A model generated the notes under the pieces. That model saw nothing but the letters and a program-made list of their open reading frames with translations. It was not told the DNA's origin and made no database searches. A stretch of DNA of 64,000 bases from positions 8,362,143 through 8,426,142 of the forward strand of contig CM037845.1 in NCBI GenBank assembly GCA_021234535.1, read 5' to 3'. Both the position numbers and the translations under genes were made by a program. Numbering within the stretch: the stretch's first letter is position 1; each line of letters begins with the position of its first letter. The stretch comes from Stichopus chloronotus. Lineage: Eukaryota > Echinodermata > Holothuroidea > Aspidochirotida > Stichopodidae. This document shows, piece after piece, positions 27,001-39,000 of this stretch.

Positions 27001-30000
27001 TCAAGGATGACTTTGTTTTTCTTTACTGTTTATGGGGGGAGGGAGTTGTGTGTGTCTTGGATGTGGTTGTGGATGAGGAGACCTCATCAAGTGCCTCCCA
27101 GTTTACATAACATTTGTATACATCAGGATGTTGAGTATCTAGTGCAAACGAGTAGCAGTTTATTGCCATCAAACTTTCAGAAATTTCATTTGGAGTAACT
27201 CACAAGGACGTGAGATGATGGATTGTTTCACAAAACTTATTAAAAGACAAAGAGAAGGTGAAACAAAGTACAGATAACGTCAAACGTCCTTTTTTTTTAA
27301 TGTTACAATTATTCTTAATACTTTCTATTTGGCAATTGCTTGATTTAGTTTTTATACATGTATTGCTTGCAATTAGGGGCAGACTCTAATTTAAACGTGA
27401 TTTTCTGCGTGACGTAGGAATTTTGTGTTTGTCGGAATCTTCAAATGCGTGAAATTTTGAATGGATTATTTTTCTTTACGTCTGGTATGCAAACAGTTGA
27501 TTTGAAAACAAGAGGATGATGTGAAAAGAAAATACATACATCATTGTAGAATGTTTGCTAATTTTCTAGTCTAGACAGACGGGGGTATGTTCTTGAGTTG
27601 ACGACGTGTATGTGATTTAACCACAGAGGGGCATGCTCCATTGGTTTTCGTGAAGCATGCCAAAACGTCAACTTACTGTGATAGAATTTTCCCCAGCAGA
27701 AGCTGGTGCGACACCACTAACCTCTCCCATTGGATCACTCACTGAAGTAGGGACCTTCTGTTGGCTTTCTTATGTCAACCGTTCAGAGTTTGAGCTACAA
27801 TCTGGATGGAAGTTGATGTTGGGGATCCTGTCCCTTTTGGCAATGTTTCCCTTCCAATGAAAATATCACCTGAGACACATTCAGTTATTTGGAAACGATA
27901 TCTGAAGCTCCAAGTAATTTCCTCAATTTTTCACGAAAATCGTACCTGAGCCGGTGTTGTCCAACGTCCAAGAAAAATGAAAATTATTATTTATGATAAC
28001 TGAAAACATGAAAAATGGGATTTCTGGTGTGATGGTAGGATTTTTTTTTCATCTCGTCTGATAGATGCAGGTTTTCCGATGGTGTCATTCTACCAGAATG
28101 CTCAAGTACAGAGCCTATTCATACTCTCATAATGGAAGTTTTCAACTGAACTCTGCAATTTTATTGCAGTTTCACCAGCAGGCGTTCAGTGCCCCTTTTT
28201 CAACCAGCATGATCCGCAACCCAGAGTCTCTTGGAAATAAGTTAGGTTTTACTTTTTGTGTTGCACTTTTGAAGCCTTTTGAGTTTTCTGTCAGAGCTAT
28301 ACCTTTGAAAATCCTGTCTTGAAGAAGTGAAGATCATTTGCGTCACAAGGTTTGCATAATTTGCATAGCAATTTGACCACTGTGTTTGATAAGGAAAGTG
28401 TGATGGCATACCGTTTTACTGTTCCCTGGGTCGGTGCTGTTTACACCATATTGCAAAGACCACCACATTGATTATACAACAATAAGGATTGTGCAGTGGA
28501 AGGCCTAGAACCCCAGGGAACTGTGGCTGTTATTGAAAAGTAGGGTTGATGCTACAACGGAAACAGTTGTAGGTGTTATACAGCTACCTCCATGATAGGA
28601 TGTTATCTTACTTTCTATACCTGCTCCTCATTTCCTGGTAAAATGTTCTCACCGGAAAAGAAAACCCTGTTCAACATAGTAATCATCCCCAGAAAATAAA
28701 CACGTCAACAAAGCAAAACATGTTCCAAAGTCGGTAACCAATATCCCCAGAACAGGATTCACTAGTTTCCATGGTCACTTATTTCCTCTTTGCAGTATCT
28801 TTTTGCACTCTGAGTAACGGGAGTGGATTGACCTTCAAGAAGCAGAAAGGGAAAAATCCAGTCACAACCTTACACTGAGTGTCCGCTGGGGTGTCCTTGA
28901 ATGTGGGTACCTGATGGGCCAGTTCAGGTGTTGCAGTAGTATCGTGAAAGCTGTCCTATCATGAAAGCCACTGTACATCTCATCAAAGACATTGGATGAA
29001 TGCTCACCATTATTATCATCCACCCCTCTCCCTCTTTTCTACTACCTTTCCCCTCCCTCTTTCCCCTCTCCCACCCTTCTCCTCCCTCTTTCCCCTCTCC
29101 CACCCTTCCCCTCCCTCTTTCCCCTCTTTCTCCTCTCCCACCCTTCCCCTCCCTCCCCTCTCCCACCCTTCCCCTCCCTCCCTTCCACCCTTTCCCTCCC
29201 AAGAGCTTAATTGTGGTGTCACGATATGGTACAGTCAAGGTATAATACTCAGTTGGGTAAATGGTTTTGTGTCCGCTGTCAGAAAGTCTTTCAAATGAAA
29301 GTTGTTCTGTCACAAGTGTGTGACTGCAGGAGTGACAACGGCCGCGTGACAAAAAAGCATAAATGTGCGACTGATTGTATACAGGTGATCGCTTTGTCCA
29401 TCTGAGAAAATTCAGGAGCAGATCGGCTTTTAGTTTAGTGAGTTGGGAAAAACTGTTTTACCATATTTTTCTGTCGAAAGGGACATTGGTAGAACTCACA
29501 GTTTGAAAAGCAGCAAAGTCTCAATGAAGAAGCAATAGTCTTAATTAGGAAGTAAACATGGAGAATAAACAGAGAAATGTTGTTTTACCTCAGTTCTTGA
29601 CCAGTTTAAAAAAAACCCAAAGTTTTGGGGTGTAGCCTCAATTGTCACTACCCCATCTGGTATTTGAATGCAGACAGAACCTCTCAGAAAATGATGGGAG
29701 TTCCAAAATTCACCCTTTGGACATACCTTCCTCTCTCCCCCCCAAAAAAAATGCTGTTGTCGGTGAGGCAGGTGTCATCCAGCTTGACTTTCATCGCCAC
29801 TTTGATGTTACCATTTAATTTGATAGCTTTTGACAACAAAAAATGTGGTATGTTAGATATTTACATTTCAATGTACTTTTGATATTTGCATTGTGATTTT
29901 GTTGCATTTTATTAACCAGTTGTGACGACCGACCGTTAACTGTAAAGCCCTATTTACTTTGGAATGTGTGAATCTTGCCCTAAGGAGTCTTGCTCAGAGG

Positions 30001-33000
30001 TCTCTGTTGGGAGGGGGCGGGCATGCAAGAGCTGTTCTCCTCATTTAAGCGAGAGTCTGTCAGTTTTTTCTTTTTTGGGATAATGGAGGTCATGTCTGCC
30101 TCTTTTCTTCGTTTGTTTTGAAAATAAAACCTTGGCTGATGTTTTTGGTCTATTTTGCTGAGAAAGTCGGAAAGAAGAGCCCATGATGTTGATAGTGGGT
30201 CTACACTTTTGTTTATGTGTGAGACTGTTGAAGTTGTTTGGAAGAAATGAAGAAGATACTGTTTTTTAAGGTATTTGTTTGCTCTTTAAATAAATTCTTC
30301 TGGCTTATCCTTGGTCGAGATAGAACGTGTCCATTTTCTACAGATGGCCATGCTTTTTATTAGTGCTGCCTTGGAGCAACTATTCAACGCTTACAAGAGT
30401 CTCCCAGGCATGCATGTTGGTGGTCCTGCATTAGAGGAGGAGAACAGTTAATATTTTATGCCCTCAGCCTCTCTCTGAATGAAATGTAGAGCTCTTTCAA
30501 AACCTGAGTAAGAACCCATTTAGCATGGGGGAGCTATACCCAAAGATCCATGAATAAACTGAAAACCCCCTTTTTTCTCTGTTTGATAAGGTTGTGAGAC
30601 ATGAAAACGACACTTTGGAGTATTGTGTGAATTAAACATTGAAAATGTTAAAAATAACCCCAAAAATCCATCAAAGATTGACAATTTTACAGGCAAAGTA
30701 GTGCCTCACAGCGGTATCATGAATAAACATTGGCTAAATATGCAAATTTGTTACATCAAGAGATGGACCCTTATGATATCTCTTGTGTTAATCCTTTGTT
30801 TACTCCGCCTCTGTTTCAAGGACATTTGAGAATTTTACACGCCCACGGGGTTTGTATTCGCTTCTTCAAAAATATCGATATCGCTAACCAGTGTGAAACT
30901 CAGAAATTAAGAAGGAAAATGTGAAGGTTTTACAAAAGAAATACTGACTCTGTGCAACACTCCATGCCATCTGTTTTGCATTTTTATCAAATTTGAAAAG
31001 TCATATCTCAAAAACATTATAGAAACAAAATTCCAAGAGATTTTCACTCTGGAGTTTACTCATGTGTGTGTGTGTGTATGTGATGCCTTGCTTGTAAACA
31101 CCATATCTCAAGAAGGATAACCTTCACTAATCCCATACTTGCATCATGGTTTTTTCATATTGAGTAGATGGTCCCTGTAGTTTTTGGTGGTGGTCAAAGG
31201 TCATTTGAGGTCACCAGGGGTCACATTGTGAAACCATTGTAGACACTGTATACACCATATCTTAAGAAATATGGGTGTGACTAATGTTGTACTTTGTGTG
31301 TGGGTTGGTGATATTAAGTAGATGATCCCTACTATTTTTGGTAGAGGTCAAAGGTCATTTGAGGTCACCAGTGGTCAAAATGTAAAAACCTTGAAAACAC
31401 AATATATCAAGAAGGGTAATCAGGACAAATGTCATACAATGTATGTGGCTTGGTCATAGTGAGTAGATGATACTTGCTGTTTTTAGTGAAGGTCAAAGGT
31501 CATTTGAGGCCATCCTATGTCAAAATATGAAAACCTTATAACACCGAATCTTAAGAAGCATAATCGTGACTAATTTCATGCTTAGTTTGTAGGTTGGTCA
31601 TAGTGAGTGGATGAGCCCTATTGTTTTAGGTGAAGGTCAAACAGCATTTGAGGTAAGCAAAGGTCAAACTGTGAAAACCTTGCAAACATGATATCTCAAG
31701 AAGCATAATCTTGATTAATGTCATACTTAGTTTTTGGGTTGGTCATAGTGAGTAGATGATTCCCATCGATTTTGGTAGAGGTCAAATTTCATTTAATGTC
31801 ACCGGAGGTCAAATTGTGAAAACATATATAACTGCTTTATAGTACATGCAGTGGTCAAAAGAGCTTAGTGTATTTGCTTTGGCTAGAATGATAAGGTGTT
31901 TGAATATCAAAAGCTTGTACATGTTGTGTTTTGTGTTTAATGAATATTGGCAAGAAACCTCAAAGTCCTTTTACTTTCTTGTTCATTTCTACCATGTTTC
32001 ATTTCATTTATTTGTTTTTTCACAACAAAACATAGATACAAGTGCAAGTATAACAAATAACAATAAGAATGGTGTTGAGAATGGACATGTTCTTAAAAAG
32101 CCCTTCTGGGCTTGAAAAACAAGGACACTCTCTGTGAAAATAAACAAAGTTATAAACAACAGAAAGAACAAAACCAAAATCACTTCCGCACCCACCTCTC
32201 CCTACCCCACTGACCTACCATCCCCTCCTGCAGTATTAATAAGTACTAACAAAATACCAGAAGTAAACCTTTCCTCAGAGATGCAACTGATGGACTTAGC
32301 TGATATTTTTGGGGAGGTGTGTTCCAAGGCACAATAGATCTATATTTGAGACTTTTTTGCAGGACTCCCTGTCGATGAAAGGAGCATGAAGTTGTTAAAC
32401 TGCCTTGTGGTAATTATGTATTCCAGAAAAATTTTGTCTCATCCACAAAGCATGAGCATAATGTAGGCGTACACAAGTGAAAGATGGTGAGAGCGGACAG
32501 TGCCAGATTACACCCGGAACAGCTGGAGGGTGCGGACGTATCCATGAGATTTCATTTTCCCTCGAAAGTCCCCGACATGGTTACGTATGTAAACAGAAAC
32601 GCATGTGGAGTTTCACGTTTGTTGGTTAATGTTTCGCCTCATTTAAGCCTGTCCAAACAGCCAGATTTTCAGGGAGAGAAGTTGTTTGGCATAAACCAGC
32701 TACAAAATGACAAAGTGGTGTTTTTTGCTCAGACCAAATGTGGGCTGTGGACATTATCACATTGTGGTGTTAATGCACTTCTCATCCAAACGAATTGCAC
32801 TTCTGAGGAAGGTTTAAAAAGTGAAATGTAGTTAGAGAGTAAATCAAACATGACCTGTATCTGTGTTTACATAGCAAATAGAGTGTTGGCATTTTGGAAT
32901 GATACAATCCCTACAGGCTACATTTTCTGCTTTGCTAGGTTATGTAAACACACCCAATGGTTCTCATTTTTTCTTTTAAATAACAGATCTTTCAACTTGT

Positions 33001-36000
33001 TCCCCCCACCCCCTTTGGTATTTTGTGACTGTCAAAATGTTGAGAGAGAACACATATATATTCCAAAGCAGACTTAGCTGAATATGACCCCTGAAGTAGA
33101 CACATTTTTTTTTCACTTTCTGTATCATTTCTTGTTCTTACAATAAAATCCCATTTTGTTGATCATGAAACTTTTTTCTCAGAGAGCAGTGGAAATGATA
33201 ACAAAATTATCTTCTCGTTTGTAAGCTTACCGTCAAAACTTCACTAGCAAGTTTAGAGGTAGGACACCGTAACCTTTGTGGTATATTCTTCCCATCTTTC
33301 AAGATCCCCTCAAAAACCAGTTCATATTTTGAAATCCCTCATCTATCCCAAATGCAACCTTAACCCCCATCCTCAAAGTGATATAAGAGCAAAGACCTGC
33401 ATCTTCACTTGCCAACCCAGTCAGGTCTCCCAGTTACTGTACCGAGACAGCCATGCCCACTGTAGGCATTTCTGCAAAGGGGTTTGTGTAGTAGTACTTC
33501 ATTATTTCCCATTCAGGACTGTAAGTTGCTGCTGACTTTGTAGATGCTTTGCTGAATACTCTTCAACGGGAACATCAAATTTGTCCTCGATTGAACTGTT
33601 CCTTGTGATGTTTGCTTTCCTCATTGTAGCATTTCCTGAACACCTTCAGAATCAGTGGATTCTTAGGATTGAGCAGATGACCCTCGACCTTTAGTGAAAT
33701 ATGCCCCTGAAAGAAAGACTTAAATGTGTATTGACAAGCTAACCAAACAGTTTACTTTTAAATCTCTCATCATTTCTATAATTCTTTTCTCATGTTGTCA
33801 GTACTTTATACAGAACAGTACTTAACCTGTGTGAATTAGAGGTGGGGGGAGTTAAATAGGTTAGTGACATCCTAGTGGAGGAGGTGGAGGGCATAGGTTA
33901 CGGGGACAGCCCACAAGACTGAAGATTCGTGAGACCGAAGGTACGCTAGGCCGAAAAAGAAAACCTCCGTTACTGACTGGCGGTCTCTGCGTGAAGTATC
34001 TTCGTGAATGCAGTTTCTGCTGTTCACATTTACCATGAAAGTAAAGCACAAAGAAACACAAGAATACTCCAGATTTGAACTTTGTAGCTTCTGGTCTCGG
34101 AGAAAATTGAGAAAAACATCAGAAACAACTTCCTCACACATTGCGTCATCCCTAATATCCCAGTTACCCCTAATGTTGCATCCATCCTCACTTTGGTCAG
34201 TACCACTTTGAAGTGAAAGTCTCATTGCTATTGGTTGCCATTTTTTACTAATTCCATAGCAAAAAAACAGTGTCGTACTTTGAACACGTGTGAATGTATC
34301 ACCATTTCTTCCATGGTCGGGGAAACCATGGTGTGTGAATGAGAATGTATGAGACACCTTGTGTGTGCGTGTATGTATGTGTGAACAATATCGGTGATCC
34401 GGCCCAACGGGGTGTACTACAGGTGGTGAATTTTAATGACAGTGTCAAAGTGAAGTACAGTACAATCACTAATTAAACATACTGTAGCCTACTGATTTTC
34501 AACTTTGAGAAGGGTGTCAGATATTGTTTGTCTGCGAGGGATGGCTTTTAAATAGGTAAGTTTTTGTGCATGTGTTGTTCTGACATAAAAATATCTTCTA
34601 CATTATGTAGGGCAATATAGAGAGAAGCTTGTAAAAAATAACATCCCTTTCAAAACAGTTTAGTCAGAGACACTACGTGGTCTATCTAAGCCGTCTCCCT
34701 CCCCATGAGACCATTGCCCAAACTTGACAAAACAAGTGTAATGTGTTAACAAGAGTACGAGAGTAGTGTGTCAATTGTGGGTTATATCAGAATCATGACT
34801 TTGCTTGATAACAGTGGGAGAGTTGATTTTATTGAAATATTGTCATGCGTTTATTATGAAATTCACCAAGCAAATTAAAACATTTTGATTATTATTCACA
34901 GAATTGCTATCGCGAAGATTACCGAAATTATTATCGTTGGTTAAATTTTAAATTTTTGTTCATGGAGCTCCCTATTTACGGAGGAAGGGATTTAGGAATA
35001 TTGCATAATTCATTCCCGACTAGATATGTCCATTGCACTGTCAATAAGATCAAAAGAATTTATCTGTAGCTTTTAATAGGAGTGTACGTGGTTGTGGAAA
35101 CTCTCTGCTGTTTCTCGTCAAATCAGCAATGCATGCATGTCTGCAGGACTTTCAGATTCACAGCGCATACTCCCTCACCTCATGTAACATATGCAATACC
35201 GTATTGACTGTAATCTAGCAAGCGGCAATTGACCCGGCTGCAAGTCGCAAGGGCAGGGGAATTACGGGAGGACGGTGACCAGATATGCACACACTCAACT
35301 GCCTGTTCGTAGATCATGGTCAGTACATTAATGCATAGGTTATATGAGGTGAGTATGTCTTTTGCTAATTCCCAAATCAAGAAGTTTTGGGGACGCTGCC
35401 TCAATTGCTGAAACTGTCACCAAAAATTTCACATGTTGAGAAACTGTACTTGGGTTTTAAATGCCAGGATTCGTATAGTTTTGTGTTAAGAATGATGGAA
35501 GTATTTTCTTCCAGCAACTTACTGATGCGTCCCATATAGTTGTAAAACTCATACATGCAGCACGCCAATACCATGATGTAAGAGTCACTATTCTCCATCG
35601 CCTTGTCTTATTCCTCAGATCGTGTTAATGATTCTTAATGAAATCAGGCCGTTTTCCTTCCAGTGATGGATGGAACCAATCATGTGTCACAAATGAAAAC
35701 TTGAGTCTCCATTATGATGTGGCAAATTTCAGTTCATGCATCATGTTAACGACGTAGCTAGCTCAGACCGATTTTACTGTGCATTGCACGTTGACAGTAC
35801 ATGATTGACACATCGTGGATATGAACAGTGAATGTATGGCCTGTGCCTCATGACACTACGTACACACCCACGGACGTAGGAGTTGTCCAAGGCTTCGTGG
35901 GCAGAAGCAATTTTAGGATACAACAGTTGAAGTAGAGCAGTACATAGAAGGGGAGTAGCACTTTCAACAGAAAACAGGCTATTGGCATTGTGGGTATTTG

Positions 36001-39000
36001 GAAAGAAGGAGAAAGATTCACTAAAACTTGACCAAGACTAGTATCTCTCTAAGTTGTGGATGTCTTTATATCGACATGTCTGCTGTATGCAAGATTCTCA
36101 TTGAACCTCGTCCATGGCGAACTCAAAACATCAAAAATTTCTGATGGAATGGGACCCATTTGGGCCCTGACAATGACAAAAGATGTTTGATCGTCACGTT
36201 CACTTCCACAACTACTCTCGATATCCAGTCCTCTCTGGACGCTTTCCCCTCGACTCAGATTAACTGTCGCTAGCGAGGTACATGTGCTCTTAGTTTCACG
36301 TGGACACGGAAGCTTTGAGATTAATCTTCTTCCTTTTCATTTTTCCAGATTGGATCAACCTTGAAGTCAACCCACCTAGAAAATTTGAGAATAGGTACAG
36401 TACAATCATCATTCCATTTAATCCTACAAATTGGTCAGCTTCTCTTCAACCCCGAATGGTTTCCTTTGTGAGATTTTTGAAAAAAAGTCACTCATCCTTT
36501 TGAAGCTCCTACAAAGCCAGGTTTCCCATTGACTTGAACCACTGGGTTTCTATCTTTTCTGCCTTGGTTTCGCTGTTTTGGGTGTCCTCGATGCAACTGT
36601 CCCCTTGCTCTGTTATCATTTAGTAGTCTGGTTAGGTTTTATAAAATGAGCTGCCTGGATCAGTCATTCCACTGCATTATTTTCTGGTAAGTTTATATCA
36701 TCTGGGTCAGCAGATTTTTGAAAATGGCCCCTGGATTTCATAGATATCAATTATTTCACGTATTTGTAGTCACCATAAAGATCATATATCTCTGTGTGGA
36801 GAGCCTGCAGTTAAATAAATTATGCTTTAATATTTTGTGGTTTTTGTGTGGATCCTGTTCTCAATAGCAATTGCAACCATCAGAGGTAGAACCTGGGGAA
36901 AGTTCTCGCTGTTGTTGCAAACGTAAATTCTTTAATGAAGAAAAACTTTAATTACCAAGAAGGCTTCAACAAAGCCTTTGACGCAACTCGCCACAAGTGC
37001 AGGTAATGAATTTTAAAGCCTTGACCACGGGCTCATTAGAGAAAAGTTGTCGTCTGCCAAGTTTCAGATAATACCACTTCGTTCAAAATGAATTTTCGGA
37101 GAAACAAAGACCCCATTGACGCATGCATTGATGATGCAGATATGAAAACCTTCCATTTTCATAAGGAGATTGAAAGGGTATGTTGGAAATGGTGTTATTC
37201 TTCGGCAAAACGTTCACAGCCCATCCCATTAAATAGTATCGAAAAATTATGCTAACTTCTGATAATCTGTGGAGTTTGAAATGAGCTCTGGCTGAAATTT
37301 CAGGGACTTCTCTAGGTGATTAGTATACCTTTGAATCAATGCTAAGATTCTGTTTTTCAAGGCTTCTTTCCAAAACTGGATGTGCATATCTTGAGCTGTC
37401 TTTGACGAAATATGAGTAAAGATATGAATTTTATCAATTTAAGTATTATAGCAACTTTGGCTTTTGTCGATGAAACTCTGTCTTCTTTTTTTTACAGGAA
37501 ATTGCTTCCCACCGCAATTTTGGCAGGAATACAGAAAGTACTACAGAACTTACCAGGCCATTAGAGAGTAAGCTTCCTTTCCCCCTCTCGGTTTTCAACC
37601 TTGTTTCCAATGTTTGGATTAGCCAGAATAACCTGCTGAAAGCCAGCCACTGCGGCCAATCAGCTGCCAGTTTCTTTGCAAGATAAAGTGGGAGGGAAGG
37701 GGTGAGGGCACTGCAAGTGTATTTGAGTACAAAAGCACAGAAAATAAAAGAAATAACTGAGCCATGAATGGGGCTGGGGTTTGCAATGCAGTGATTTTAC
37801 TGTGGGAGTAAACCATGGCTGAGAGAATGCGTCAACCAGATACCATCCTTGGCTGGCATAGATATTCTCAGTAATCATACATACCGTTTTTGTCCATCCT
37901 TCCATTTGCAAAGAAAATGATGGCATATCCCGCAAGGGTTACATCAGCACTAAATTGAGCATTATCACTTGGAGTAGTGGTTTGACAGGACATTCTCGAT
38001 ACGAATATTTTTTTTTTATTGCTTTTGCCCCTTGTGATCATCCCATTACATTGCAGGGGTATCAAGAGTAACCTGCAACTTCTTTCTAGCATTTGACTTG
38101 CACCACCAGAAATTCTAGCCTTTTCAGTATTCAGTTTCATATCTCGGTGACTTCGTTTGGAATTCGACCTTGAACAAGCACCCAAAGGAAACTGCCGGAA
38201 TGTGCACCTCATCCTCGATTATTCAATACGGCATTTTCTGAGAAGGGAAACTGCAGAAACAAACCACTACAATATTGAAATACATTGTTTTTACTCTTGT
38301 TAATGAAAACACGTAAATGGCCCTCTCCCATTCTAAACAGTGACTCAGAAAATATGCTTACTTTGTTTTAAGGGTTAGCACTCACTGAACATGGCTAAAA
38401 TAATAGTTTTGACACATATTTCAACATGCAGTAGTAACTGGTTTGCATTATAGCTTTCCTTCTGATGTTTAGCCATTCTGCAAGTCGCAATGCATACACG
38501 TCAGTTCATAGCTGTAACTGGATAGCTGTCGTGACAACCACTCTGCTATCGTATTCAGAGCCTGGCGCTTCTCCTGTTGTCACTGGTGTATTTATGCCTG
38601 GAGGCGAAGGTTGCTGAATGGAAGGTGAAATGGGTTCTGAAGGCTCCCAGAGTTTGATGGCAGAAGGTCTCTTGCAGTTCTTTGAAAGTTGTTTGCCTTT
38701 AGTGTGTACTCATCAACTCTCTGAACCCAACAGCTCTGTCCCACGTTGCCTCGATCACCCGAGGGCTGCCTAAGATCCCCTACGTCACACGCCTCTGCAG
38801 TGTACCATGTATTTCTAAGTGTCTGTGTCTCTGCTGCCCCCCCCCCCTTGTTGCCTTTTGAAAAATTGTCAACATGAGGGGATAAACTGAACATTTGGGT
38901 ATAATTTTTTTCAATAAATACCATCAACCGACAGGGATTTACGTCATGAACCAATACAAAATTTTTTCTTTCTCCTTGTTTTGATTTTTGTGGGTTTGTG

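Larger units (their letters stand above)
21926..36348 (+). other. RhoGEF intron 3
   Basis: A 14.4-kb intron between GTGAGT and tttttccag. It contains family F copy 2, microsatellites near 23.4-23.9 kb, a pyrimidine minisatellite, family B copy 2, the first AGGTCA array, family D copy 1 and family A copy 2. No other exon with suitable phase and domain fit was recognised. Stretches 24.1-28.9 kb and 32.0-34.1 kb show nothing identifiable. Confidence 0.7.

Noticed and set aside
28924..29352. Gly/Arg/Glu-rich minus-strand and Pro/Ser-rich plus-strand open frames
   Set aside because: Explained by the pyrimidine minisatellite at 29019-29200.
33872..34357. 161-residue minus-strand open frame
   Set aside because: Its start lies in dispersed repeat D, whose other copy (42.9-43.1 kb) is also open by chance; no domain.
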